Shown: positions 40,008-48,550 of the stretch, piece after piece
How the letters are laid out: the number at the start of each line of letters is the position of its first letter
Position numbering within the stretch: the first letter of the stretch is position 1
Assembly (NCBI RefSeq): GCF_000518785.1
Contig: NZ_KI912495.1
Coordinates: 336,257-400,256, forward strand
Source: Paenirhizobium selenitireducens ATCC BAA-1503
GTDB taxonomy: Bacteria; Pseudomonadota; Alphaproteobacteria; Rhizobiales; Rhizobiaceae
DNA: 64,000 nucleotides
Direction of reading: 5' to 3'
The notes under the pieces: model-generated
The model's database searches: none
What the model was told of the DNA's origin: nothing
What the model saw: the letters and a program-made list of their open reading frames with translations, nothing else
Program-made: the position numbers and the translations under genes

Positions 40008-40736
40008 ATGACAAGCCACCCGATCAACCAGCCGCAGACTATCCTGATTGTCGACGACGACGCCGATATCCGCCGGCTCGTGGCCGATCTCCTGCGTCGT
40101 GAAGGCTACCGCGTGGAGCTGGCGGAAGACGGCGCCGAACTCGATGTCGTGCTGCGCCGGACGTCGGTCGACCTGTTTGTCCTCGATCTCATGTTGCCGG
40201 GCGAAGATGGGCTCAGCCTCTGCCGACGCATCCGCACCGATCAGGACACCCCGATCCTGATGCTGACGGCCAAGGGCGACGAGACCGACCGGGTGATCGG
40301 CCTGGAGCTCGGTGCCGACGACTATCTCGTCAAGCCGTTCGGCACGCGGGAACTCCTGGCGCGCATCCGCGCCCTGCTGCGCCGCGCCGGTCAGAAGCCC
40401 CGCGCGGCGGCGACCCGCCGCTTCGCTTTCGATCGTTTCCTCGTCGATCTGGACGCACGCCTGTTGACCCTGGATGACGGAGCGCCGGTTCCGCTGACCA
40501 GCAGCGAATTCGACCTGCTCGCCTGCTTCGTCACCCGTCCGCGCCGCGTCCTGTCGCGCGACCAGATCCTCGACTGGACCCACGGGCGCCTCTCCGATCC
40601 CTTCGACCGGACGGTCGACATTCTCGTCTCGCGGCTTCGCAAGAAGCTGGATGCGGCTAGTCCCGGCACCGGGCTTATCACGACGGTGCGCAACAACGGC
40701 TATCTGCTGACCGCGATGGTCCGGCAGGTGCCGTAA
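40008..40736 (+). CDS. OmpR-family response regulator
   Basis: The 242-residue regulator has a receiver domain with acidic pocket VDDDAD, phospho-acceptor Asp in FVLDLMLPGEDG, and Lys in YLVKPFGT, then an OmpR winged helix (LTSSEFDLLACFVTRPRRVLSRDQIL; DRTVDILVSRLRKKLD). All key residues are present. Its stop overlaps the kinase ATG by one base (TAATG). It is divergent from the secreted protein at 39511. The signal is unknown; the CpxR/OmpR-like pair type often senses envelope or metal stress. Confidence 0.92.
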   Translation: MTSHPINQPQTILIVDDDADIRRLVADLLRREGYRVELAEDGAELDVVLRRTSVDLFVLDLMLPGEDGLSLCRRIRTDQDTPILMLTAKGDETDRVIGLELGADDYLVKPFGTRELLARIRALLRRAGQKPRAAATRRFAFDRFLVDLDARLLTLDDGAPVPLTSSEFDLLACFVTRPRRVLSRDQILDWTHGRLSDPFDRTVDILVSRLRKKLDAASPGTGLITTVRNNGYLLTAMVRQVP

Positions 40737-42103
40737 TGGTGAGGTTCAGCCTCTCCGCCCGGCTCGTCGCCATCGTCGGCACGGCACTGCTGGCCATCTG
40801 GGTCATGCTCCTGTCGTCCATCTACCTGACGAACGGCCTGCGCAGCGCCGCAGCCCTGCCGGCGCCGGCGCAGGTCGCGGCGATCGTCGATATCGTCAGA
40901 CGGGCCGAACCCGCGATACGCCCGCAACTGATCCAGGCGTTCAACTCGGCCATCCTCGAACTCAGGCTCGAGGACGACCTGGCGGGATCCAATGCCGGTA
41001 TCGACGTCGACGTGATGTCGGACGAGCGCTTCGAACCCTATCGCCGGGCGCTGGGTGAAAACCTGCTGGCCGTGACCATGCTGGCGCTCAACGGCGAGCG
41101 GTCGCGGATGCCGCGCCTGTTCGGGGGGGACGGCAATCCCATCGAATTCGCCGTGGCGCTGGAGGGCGCCCATGTGCTCATTCTGGAAACCCGCACGCCA
41201 TTTCTGGTCGCCTGGTTCGGCCTGCCGGTCGGGCTCGGGGCCGGCCTGGTCGGCTCGCTGTTCGCACTGGTCGCCGTCCTTGTCCTGCATCGCGAACTGC
41301 GACCCCTTCGCCGCCTTGCCGCCGCCGTCGACGAGATGGATCCGGCGGCGGCACCCGTGCCCGTGCCGGATGTCCGCTTCAGCGCGCCGGAGACGCGCAC
41401 GCTGGTCCAGGCTTTCGCGCGGCTGCAGACGCGGCTGCATGCGATGATCGCGGCGCGGCTGGCGCTGATCGGCGGCATCCAGCACGACGTGCGCACTTTT
41501 GCGACACGGCTGCGGCTACGGGCCGAACAGATCCCCGATGAGGCGGAGCGCGATCGCGCCATCGCCGACATCGGCGACATGATCCAGTTGCTCGACAATG
41601 CGCTGCTCGCCGGTCGGGCGGGCGTCGGATCGCTCGACGAGGAATTGCTGGAGATCGCCCCGATCGTCGAGGGCGAGATATTCGAGAGCGACATTCCGCT
41701 CGAGAACCGGACGCTCGCGATCCGGCCGGCGGCGGTCTCGGCCATGCTGATCGGAGACCGGCTGGCGCTACGCCGCATCGTGTCCAACCTCGTCGGCAAT
41801 GCGATCAAGTACGGCCGCGCAGCCCATGTCGTGCTTGATGTCGAGGCCCGATGGATCGTCCTGACCGTGGATGACGATGGACCCGGAATTCCCGTGGCGG
41901 ACCGCGAACTTCTGTTCGAACCCTTCGTCCGGCTGGAAGCCTCGCGGGCTCGCAAGACCGGTGGCGCCGGGCTTGGCCTGGCGGTCGTGCGCAGCCTTGT
42001 CGAGGCGCAGGGGGGCGGCATCACGGTCAGCGACGCGCCGCGTGGCGGCGCGCGTTTCACTGTCCGGTTGCCGTTGTTTTCCGGCCCCTGTTCGCCGGAG
42101 TGA
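40736..42103 (+). CDS. Sensor histidine kinase (EnvZ/OmpR partner type)
   Basis: A 455-residue inner-membrane kinase with TM1 at about 10-30 (LVAIVGTALLAIWVMLLSSIYL), a periplasmic domain of about 130 residues, TM2 near 165-185, a HAMP domain, His in GGIQHDVRTFATRLRLR, N-box SNLVGNAIKYG, G1 DDDGPGIP and G2 GAGLGLAVV. It is encoded by overlap with the response regulator and is its cognate kinase. The dimerisation-box motif HDVRT differs slightly from the usual HDLRT/P. Confidence 0.92.
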   Translation: MVRFSLSARLVAIVGTALLAIWVMLLSSIYLTNGLRSAAALPAPAQVAAIVDIVRRAEPAIRPQLIQAFNSAILELRLEDDLAGSNAGIDVDVMSDERFEPYRRALGENLLAVTMLALNGERSRMPRLFGGDGNPIEFAVALEGAHVLILETRTPFLVAWFGLPVGLGAGLVGSLFALVAVLVLHRELRPLRRLAAAVDEMDPAAAPVPVPDVRFSAPETRTLVQAFARLQTRLHAMIAARLALIGGIQHDVRTFATRLRLRAEQIPDEAERDRAIADIGDMIQLLDNALLAGRAGVGSLDEELLEIAPIVEGEIFESDIPLENRTLAIRPAAVSAMLIGDRLALRRIVSNLVGNAIKYGRAAHVVLDVEARWIVLTVDDDGPGIPVADRELLFEPFVRLEASRARKTGGAGLGLAVVRSLVEAQGGGITVSDAPRGGARFTVRLPLFSGPCSPE

Positions 42104-42469
42104 GGAAACGCTACACTCAGGCGCGCAGCAATCGGGCCCTGCAACCCCGGTGGTTACGGTTTTCCCTTGCGATTACGGGGTTTGTGCCATTCGTTGAAGA
42201 TTTATTAACCTTCGCGCAAGAAATTAGCCATACAGATTAATGAATACGTCGGAGTGGGATCTGCGCAAGGCAGGTTTCCGTCGGGCATGACGCCGTCCCG
42301 CCGTACCGGTTTCGATCCGGTATGAAGCATTCATTGAAGTGGTTCCCGGAACAATCTTCGGTGAAAGCGGATCTGGTTGTCTCGCCGCTTTCGGCACGCT
42401 TCATTTCCGCAATCTCGTCGACATGCCTGGGGAAGTTTAATTGGCCGCCTTCAGACAAGGAGCGGCCGT
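42104..42469 (+). promoter_or_regulatory. Control region upstream of the chemotaxis operon
   Basis: This 366-base stretch has no supported gene. An AT-rich island at about 42180-42245 includes TATTAA (42208 area) with TTTGTG about 16 bases before it, a weak promoter candidate. TACCGG/CCGGTA (42304-42309 and 42317-42322) form a short hairpin in the leader. In rhizobia the che operon is under VisNR and Rem; no site for either can be assigned by eye. Confidence 0.35.
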
Positions 42470-44125
42470 GTGCGGGGATTGGCAGTGGGGCAGGTTTCGC
42501 CGGCAGATCGGGCGGCAAGCGCACAGGCGGGTAGCCTGCGCGACCGGCTGCGCTTTGCCGGCCTTGGCGAAGCGGATTGCGATCTGCTGCGCCGGTATCG
42601 CCACCTTCTCGAGCCCAACCTCAAGACCGGCATTCGCGATCTTTTCCAGCGCCTCCAGACCCTTCCCGATGCGGCGCGCAATTTCTCCAGCGAGCGGCAG
42701 TTCGATCGGCTGCACGACCTGCTGTCCTCCCATTGGGACGTCCTCACCGATGCGCGCTTCGACGCGCTCTACGCTGAACGGGTCAAGGTGCTCTCCGACA
42801 CCGAAAGCCGCATGGGTCTCGATCCGCGCTGGCATATTGCCGGCCATGCGGTGGTCATGGAGCACCTGCTGCAGGCGGTAATGGGCGATCTGGCCGGCCG
42901 CGGCCTGCTGCCCGGAAACCGCAAGCGGCAGCGCGAAATCGCCGATCTCGTCGGCGCCATCGTCCGGCTGGTCATGGTGGATGTCGAAATCGCCGTATCG
43001 CTGCGGTTCAACGAACTGCGCGTCAAGCACCACCGCGATCTCGCGGCACAGCGCGAGCGCGACCGGCTGGAGGTCGAGGAGATCTTCGGCCCCGTATTTC
43101 GTGCGCTTGCCGGCCGTGACCTGACCGCCCGTACCATCGCCGATGTGCCCGAACACTATGTCGAGCTTGCCACCTCGCTGAACACGGCGATAGAGCAGAT
43201 GCAGTCGGCATTGCTCGACACGGAAGAAAAGCTGAAGACGTCCCTGACCGGCGCGCAGGCTATTGCCGGCGCTGCCAACGACTATGCCGGCCGTGCGGAG
43301 AGCCAGTCCACCCGCCTCGACGATGCCTCCCGTTCGCTCGAAGCCCTGACCGGCGGCGTGCGCGACAGCGCGGCAAAGACGCGCCGGGCCGAGGAACGGG
43401 TCTCGGTGACGCAAAAGGCGGTCGAAGCGAGCGGCACGGTCGCCGGCCAGGCGATCACCGCCATGTCCGACATCGAGGCCTCCGCCGAACAGATCGGCCA
43501 TATCATCGGCTCGATCGACGAAATCGCCTTCCAGACAAATCTTCTGGCGCTCAATGCCGGCATCGAGGCCGCCCGTGCCGGCGACAGCGGCCGCGGTTTT
43601 GCCGTCGTGGCCCAGGAAGTGCGCGCGCTGGCCCAACGGTCGGCCGAGGCCGCGCGCGAGATCAAGGCACTGGTCGCGACCACCAAGTCACAGGTCGATA
43701 CCGGCGTGGACATAGTCGGACGCACCCAGAAGGCGATCGGCGATATCGTCGTCCAGGTTGGCGGTATCAGCGAGACGGTTTCTGACATTGCCCAGGCAAC
43801 CGACAGCCAGGCTGCGGAACTGGCTTCCGTGGCGGGGATCGTAGCGGGTCTCGGCGGCGAAGTTGCCGAGAGCGCCGATTTCGCCCGTCGCTCAAGCGGC
43901 GGGGCGGACGATCTGCACACGGTCATCCTTGAGCTTGGCCGTACGGTACGGGAATTCCATTTCGAGCGGCAGTCGAGGGCGCCGATGCCGGCCAGCCCGC
44001 AGATCCGCATTTCGCCGACCGCGCCGCGCTCGACTTCCGCGACGGCCGGTCTGCCGGAACCGGAGAATTACGCTTTCGACGACGAATTTAGCTTCCCGGT
44101 CCATATCGCGGGTCTTGGAGGTTGA
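42470..44125 (+). CDS. icpA: Soluble globin-coupled methyl-accepting chemotaxis protein IcpA/McpE
   Basis: The 551-residue cytoplasmic receptor has no membrane span. Residues about 20-170 form a protoglobin-like sensor (LRDRLRFAGLGEADCDLLR to DPRWHIAGHAVVMEHLL), and the C-terminal half is the signalling coiled coil with hairpin tip EIAFQTNLLALNAGIEAARAG and GRGFAVVAQEVRALAQRS. The start is GTG 42470, seven bases after AAGGAG; an ATG at 42377 in frame is far upstream and lacks a site. In rhizobia this gene heads the che operon and serves energy or oxygen taxis. The usual haem-binding His seems replaced by Glu (TESRMGL). Confidence 0.9.
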   Translation: MRGLAVGQVSPADRAASAQAGSLRDRLRFAGLGEADCDLLRRYRHLLEPNLKTGIRDLFQRLQTLPDAARNFSSERQFDRLHDLLSSHWDVLTDARFDALYAERVKVLSDTESRMGLDPRWHIAGHAVVMEHLLQAVMGDLAGRGLLPGNRKRQREIADLVGAIVRLVMVDVEIAVSLRFNELRVKHHRDLAAQRERDRLEVEEIFGPVFRALAGRDLTARTIADVPEHYVELATSLNTAIEQMQSALLDTEEKLKTSLTGAQAIAGAANDYAGRAESQSTRLDDASRSLEALTGGVRDSAAKTRRAEERVSVTQKAVEASGTVAGQAITAMSDIEASAEQIGHIIGSIDEIAFQTNLLALNAGIEAARAGDSGRGFAVVAQEVRALAQRSAEAAREIKALVATTKSQVDTGVDIVGRTQKAIGDIVVQVGGISETVSDIAQATDSQAAELASVAGIVAGLGGEVAESADFARRSSGGADDLHTVILELGRTVREFHFERQSRAPMPASPQIRISPTAPRSTSATAGLPEPENYAFDDEFSFPVHIAGLGG

Positions 44126-44260
44126 GGGGATTGTTTACCAACTTCAGATACACAGGAAGTATTGGGCGGGCAATGCGACCATCGGGAGGGCGGACAAGGG
44201 TTCCGCCGCCCGAGCACCACGGTCGGGTTGCGGCGGTCCCGCAAGACAAGGAAAGAACTG

Positions 44261-44560
44261 ATGGCTGCTAAGAAAGGCGAACAGAAGAGCTTGAAACTGT
44301 CCGCTGTGCTCGACCTGAACGAGGCCTCGAATCTCAAGGCCAATCTCATGTCCATGCGCGGTGCCGGATTGGCGATCGACGCTTCGGGCGTTGAGCGTAT
44401 CGGCGCCCAGTGCGCACAGATCCTGGTGGCCGGAGCCAAGGCATGGGAGGCGGACAAGAAGCCCTTCTCCTATGCAAAGGCATCCGATGCCTTCCTCAAG
44501 ACACTTCAACTGATAGGCGTGAACATAGATCATCTGCTCGCCAAGGAGATCCGGCAATGA
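44261..44560 (+). CDS. cheS: STAS-domain chemotaxis protein CheS
   Basis: A 99-residue single STAS domain protein (LKLSAVLDLNEASNLKANLM, LAIDASGVERIGAQCAQILVAGAKAW). In Sinorhizobium meliloti the equivalent protein, encoded at the same site, binds CheA and speeds drainage of phosphate through CheY1. The serine that is phosphorylated in anti-anti-sigma factors is not present, in line with a structural role. AAGGAAAG precedes ATG 44261. Its TGA overlaps the cheY1 ATG. Confidence 0.88.
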   Translation: MAAKKGEQKSLKLSAVLDLNEASNLKANLMSMRGAGLAIDASGVERIGAQCAQILVAGAKAWEADKKPFSYAKASDAFLKTLQLIGVNIDHLLAKEIRQ

Positions 44561-44922
44561 AGAAAAAAGTGCTTACCGTGGATGATTCCAGAACCATCCG
44601 GAACATGCTGCTGGTTACCCTCAACAATGCGGGTTTCGAGACCATTCAGGCCGAAGACGGCGTCGAGGGCCTGGAAGTCCTCGAAGAATGCAATCCCGAT
44701 GTGATCGTCACCGACATCAACATGCCGCGCCTCGACGGTTTCGGCTTCATCGAAGGTGTTCGGCGCAACGAAAAATACCGTGCCATTCCGATCCTCGTTC
44801 TGACGACGGAAAGCGACGCGGAAAAGAAGAACCGCGCCCGCCAGGCCGGGGCGACTGGCTGGATCGTCAAGCCTTTCGATCCGACCAAACTGATCGATGC
44901 CATCGAGCGTGTAACCGCCTAA
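44557..44922 (+). CDS. cheY1: Chemotaxis response regulator CheY1
   Basis: The 121-residue receiver has acidic DD in TVDDSRTIR, phospho-Asp in VIVTDINMPRLDGF, Thr in LTTESD and Lys in WIVKPFDPTKL. In rhizobia CheY1 acts as a phosphate sink for CheA-P and CheY2-P rather than binding the motor. It starts by ATGA overlap with cheS and ends 16 bases before cheA, so the three are co-translated in the right ratio. Confidence 0.95.
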   Translation: MKKKVLTVDDSRTIRNMLLVTLNNAGFETIQAEDGVEGLEVLEECNPDVIVTDINMPRLDGFGFIEGVRRNEKYRAIPILVLTTESDAEKKNRARQAGATGWIVKPFDPTKLIDAIERVTA

Positions 44923-44938
44923 GCCGGGAATTTCTCCT

Positions 44939-47173
44939 ATGGATATGAACGAAATCAAAGAGATCTTTTTCCAGGAGTGCGAGGAGCAGCTCGCCGAACT
45001 GGAGTCCGGTCTTCTGAAAATGAATGACGGGGATCACGATCCGGAGACGATCAATGCCGTTTTCCGGGCCGTGCACTCGATCAAGGGCGGCGCTGGTGCC
45101 TTCGGTCTGGATGACCTTGTGGCATTCGCGCACGTCTTCGAGACGACTCTCGATTGCGTTCGATCCAATAAGCTCGAGCCTGGCCCTGAAGTGATGAAGG
45201 TCATGCTCAAGTCGGCCGACGTCCTGGCTGACCTGACCAATGCCGCCCGTGACGGCGGCAGCGTCGAGCCTTCCCGCTCCAGCGGCCTGGTCAAGGAACT
45301 CGAGGCGCTGGCGAATGGCGAAATGCCACATGCCAGCGCTCCCGCTCCGGTCGCAGCCCCGAAGCCGGTCGCCAAGGCTGCTGCGGCCCCGGCGCCGAGC
45401 GACGACAGCGGCTTCCAGCCGATCCCGTTCTCGTTCGACGACGACTTCGGCGGCGAGCCGCCGGTCGCTGCACAGACCTTCGACATTTCCTTCAAACCGC
45501 GTCATGACCTCTACGCCAAGGGCAACGAGGCCGCTCTTCTGCTGCGCGATCTCTCGCGCATCGGCGAGATGAGCATCCATTGCGACACGGACAGCCTGCC
45601 CTCGCTTGAGGACCTGGATCCGGAAGCCGCCTATTTCTCCTGGAAGATCCAGATCACCACGGATAAGGGCGAGGAGGGCGTCCGCTCGGTCTTCGAATTC
45701 GCCGAGTGGGACTGCGACCTCGAAATCAAGCTGCATGAGGAAACCAAGGATGCGTCGGCCGGCGAAGAGCCGCCGATGATCCCGGTTCCCTTCGATCTGT
45801 CGATCCTCGACAGCCCCGGCGAAGATGCGGTTGCGGAGGCTGTCGAAGCGGCCGAAACGGCCAGCAACGTGGTTAAGCTCGCCGCTGGCGCCGCCAAGCA
45901 CGAGAAGAAGGAAACGCCTGCGGCCGCCGCTGCCGCCGCTGCCGCCGCCCAGAACAACGCCGCCGCCGGCCAGACGATCCGCGTCGATCTCGATCGCGTC
46001 GACCGCCTGATCAACCTCGTCGGCGAGTTGGTCATCAACCAGGCGATGCTCTCGCAGAGCGTCATCGAGAACGACAACAACGGCACCTCGTCCATCAACA
46101 TGGGCCTCGAGGAACTGCAACAGCTGACGCGCGAAATCCAGGACTCGGTCATGGCGATCCGCGCGCAGCCTGTGAAGCCGGTCTTCCAGCGCATGTCGCG
46201 TATCGTTCGTGAAGTGGCCGACATGGTCGGCAAGTCGATCCGCCTCGTCACCGAAGGTGAAAACACCGAAGTCGACAAGACGGTCATCGACAAGCTTGCC
46301 GAACCGCTCACCCACATGATCCGCAATGCCGTCGACCACGGCATTGAAAGCCCCGAGAAGCGCGCCGCCGCCGGCAAGGACCCGGAAGGCACCATCAAGC
46401 TCACCGCGAAGCATCGCTCCGGCCGTATCGTCATCGAACTGGTCGACGACGGTGCCGGTATCAACCGCGAGCGCGTGAAGCAGAAGGCGATCGACAACGA
46501 ACTGATCGCCGCCGACTCCAACCTGACCGACGAAGAAATCGACAACCTGATCTTCGCGCCGGGCTTCTCGACTGCTGACAAGATCTCCGACATCTCCGGC
46601 CGTGGCGTCGGCATGGACGTGGTCAAGCGCTCGATCCAGGCTCTCGGTGGTCGTATCTCGATCACATCGCGCCCGGGCCATGGCTCGACCTTCACCATGA
46701 GCCTGCCGCTGACGCTCGCCGTTCTCGACGGCATGGTGGTCACCGTCGCCGGCCAGACGCTCGTCGTTCCGCTCACAGCAATCGTCGAAACGCTCCAGCC
46801 GGAAGCGCAGAACATCCATTCCTTCGGCGCCAACCAGCGCCTCATCTCGATCCGCAACAGCTTCTGCCCGCTGGTCGATGTCGGTCGGATCCTGAACTTC
46901 CGCAATACCCAGGCCAACCCGATCGACGGCGTTGCCCTGCTGGTCGAATCCGAAGGCGGCGGCCAGCGTGCCCTGATGGTCGATGCCATCCAGGGTCAGC
47001 GTCAGGTCGTCATCAAGAGTCTCGAGGCAAACTACACCCATGTGCCAGGCATCGCCGCGGCAACGATCCTCGGAGATGGCCGCGTCGCGCTCATCCTCGA
47101 CGTCGATGCCGTCGTCTCTGCCTCGCGCGGCCAGTCGCTCAAACAGGAAATGTCTTTAGCTGTCGCAGGTTAG
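44939..47173 (+). CDS. cheA: Chemotaxis histidine kinase CheA
   Basis: A 744-residue CheA: Hpt domain with His46 (AVHSIKGGAG), a second linker/receiver-binding region to about 330, a run of ten alanines near residue 325, then the dimerisation helices (DRVDRLINLVGELVINQ), ATPase with MIRNAVDHGIESPEKR, DDGAGIN and GRGVGMDVV, and a C-terminal CheW-like domain. It phosphorylates CheY1, CheY2 and CheB. The start ATG 44939 follows CGGGAATTTCTCCT. cheW follows after 4 bases. Confidence 0.97.
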   Translation: MDMNEIKEIFFQECEEQLAELESGLLKMNDGDHDPETINAVFRAVHSIKGGAGAFGLDDLVAFAHVFETTLDCVRSNKLEPGPEVMKVMLKSADVLADLTNAARDGGSVEPSRSSGLVKELEALANGEMPHASAPAPVAAPKPVAKAAAAPAPSDDSGFQPIPFSFDDDFGGEPPVAAQTFDISFKPRHDLYAKGNEAALLLRDLSRIGEMSIHCDTDSLPSLEDLDPEAAYFSWKIQITTDKGEEGVRSVFEFAEWDCDLEIKLHEETKDASAGEEPPMIPVPFDLSILDSPGEDAVAEAVEAAETASNVVKLAAGAAKHEKKETPAAAAAAAAAAQNNAAAGQTIRVDLDRVDRLINLVGELVINQAMLSQSVIENDNNGTSSINMGLEELQQLTREIQDSVMAIRAQPVKPVFQRMSRIVREVADMVGKSIRLVTEGENTEVDKTVIDKLAEPLTHMIRNAVDHGIESPEKRAAAGKDPEGTIKLTAKHRSGRIVIELVDDGAGINRERVKQKAIDNELIAADSNLTDEEIDNLIFAPGFSTADKISDISGRGVGMDVVKRSIQALGGRISITSRPGHGSTFTMSLPLTLAVLDGMVVTVAGQTLVVPLTAIVETLQPEAQNIHSFGANQRLISIRNSFCPLVDVGRILNFRNTQANPIDGVALLVESEGGGQRALMVDAIQGQRQVVIKSLEANYTHVPGIAAATILGDGRVALILDVDAVVSASRGQSLKQEMSLAVAG

Positions 47174-47177
47174 TACT

Positions 47178-47645
47178 ATGTCGTATGCGGTGAAGAACTT
47201 GGTTGAAGGAGCGCGTGAACTGATTGCCTTTCGTATCGGCGATCAGGAGTTCTGCGTGAACATCATGTCGGTGCGCGAGATCCGTGGCTGGACCCCCGCG
47301 ACGCCGTTGCCGCATTCGCCATCCTACGTTCTGGGGGTCATCAACCTGCGCGGCGTCGTGCTGCCGATCATCAACCTTTCGATCCGACTCGGCATGAAGC
47401 CGGTCGAACCGGAAGCCCGGCACGTCATCATCGTCGCCCAGGTCGGCGCGAAGGTGGTGGGCCTGCTGGTCGAAGCCGTATCCGACATCCTGACAGTCAA
47501 CGACGACAACATACAGCCGACGCCGGAGGTGACCTCCGACCTCGAGAAGCAATATGCCCGCGGCATTCTCGCGATCGACAAGCGGATGATCTGTCTCATC
47601 GAGCTTGGTGCACTGTTCCCTGACGCCGAAAGCGAGGCCGCATGA
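47178..47645 (+). CDS. cheW: Chemotaxis coupling protein CheW
   Basis: The 155-residue protein has the CheW fold (LIAFRIGDQEFCVNIMSVREI, then LPHSPSYVLGVINLRGVVLPIINL) that links receptors to CheA. Length and motifs are normal. The stop overlaps the cheR ATG (ATGA), and the start is 4 bases after cheA, so it belongs to the same transcript. Ribosome site GGTTAGTACT is weak, which suggests coupling to cheA. Confidence 0.95.
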   Translation: MSYAVKNLVEGARELIAFRIGDQEFCVNIMSVREIRGWTPATPLPHSPSYVLGVINLRGVVLPIINLSIRLGMKPVEPEARHVIIVAQVGAKVVGLLVEAVSDILTVNDDNIQPTPEVTSDLEKQYARGILAIDKRMICLIELGALFPDAESEAA

Positions 47646-48550
47646 CGGTTGCCATCAATACATCTTCCCGCCACTCGGACGACGAGGTTCTGGCCAGCGG
47701 CGAGTACCCGCTGTCGCGCCGGGACCTGAACGAGATCGCGGCGATGATCTATTCGGATGCCGGGATATCGCTCAACGAATCCAAGGCCTCCCTGGTCTAT
47801 TCGCGTCTGTCGAAGCACATCCGCAATCTGGGTCTTTCGGGATTTCGCGCCTATTGCAGCCTGGTCGCCTCGCCGGAAGGGGCCCAGGAGCGGCGCGAAA
47901 TGCTGTCGCACCTGACCACCAACTTCACCCGCTTCTTTCGCGAGAACCATCATTTCGAGCATCTGCGCGACGAGGTTCTGCCGGGCCTGATCGCCCGCGC
48001 CAAGGCCGGCGGCCGTGTCCGCATCTGGTCGGCCGCGAGCTCGGACGGGCAGGAGCCCTATTCGATCGCGCTGACCGTGTTCCAGGCCTTCCCGAACGTG
48101 CTCGACTACGACTTCAAGATCCTCGCGACCGATATCGATCCGAAGATCCTGGCGATCGCTCGTCAGGGCGCCTATGACGAGCAAGCTCTGGAGACCGTTT
48201 CCCCGGTCATGCGCAAGCAGTGGTTCAAGGAAGTCGAGATCGGCGGGCGCCGCAAGTTCCAGGTCGACGACCGCCTGAAGCGCCTGATCACCTACAACGA
48301 ACTCAACCTGATGGCCCAGTGGCCCTTCAAGGGCAAGTTCGACGTCATCTTCTGCCGCAACGTCGTGATCTATTTCGACGAGCCGACGCAGCAGCGCATC
48401 TGGGGGCGCTTTGCCGGTTTGCTGCCGGAAGGCGGCCATCTCTATATCGGCCATTCCGAGCGGGTTTCGGGCGATTCGAAGAACCATTTCGACAATATCG
48501 GTATCACGACCTACCGCTATACCGGCAAATACGTGGGGGCGCGCGCATGA
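47642..48550 (+). CDS. cheR: Chemotaxis methyltransferase CheR
   Basis: This 302-residue enzyme methylates receptor glutamates using S-adenosylmethionine. N-terminal helical domain (LNEIAAMIYSDAGISL), then the methyltransferase core: TTNFTRFFRE, SAM-binding IWSAASSDGQEPYSIAL, ATDIDPKIL, and FDVIFCRNVVIYFD with GHSERV near the end. All are normal for CheR. ATG 47642 overlaps cheW and the TGA overlaps the cheB ATG. Confidence 0.96.
   Translation: MTVAINTSSRHSDDEVLASGEYPLSRRDLNEIAAMIYSDAGISLNESKASLVYSRLSKHIRNLGLSGFRAYCSLVASPEGAQERREMLSHLTTNFTRFFRENHHFEHLRDEVLPGLIARAKAGGRVRIWSAASSDGQEPYSIALTVFQAFPNVLDYDFKILATDIDPKILAIARQGAYDEQALETVSPVMRKQWFKEVEIGGRRKFQVDDRLKRLITYNELNLMAQWPFKGKFDVIFCRNVVIYFDEPTQQRIWGRFAGLLPEGGHLYIGHSERVSGDSKNHFDNIGITTYRYTGKYVGARA

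Noticed and set aside
4475..42000. A mobile genomic island with integrase and direct repeats at tRNA-Phe
   Set aside because: No integrase, transposase or second copy of the tRNA 3' end was found by reading.
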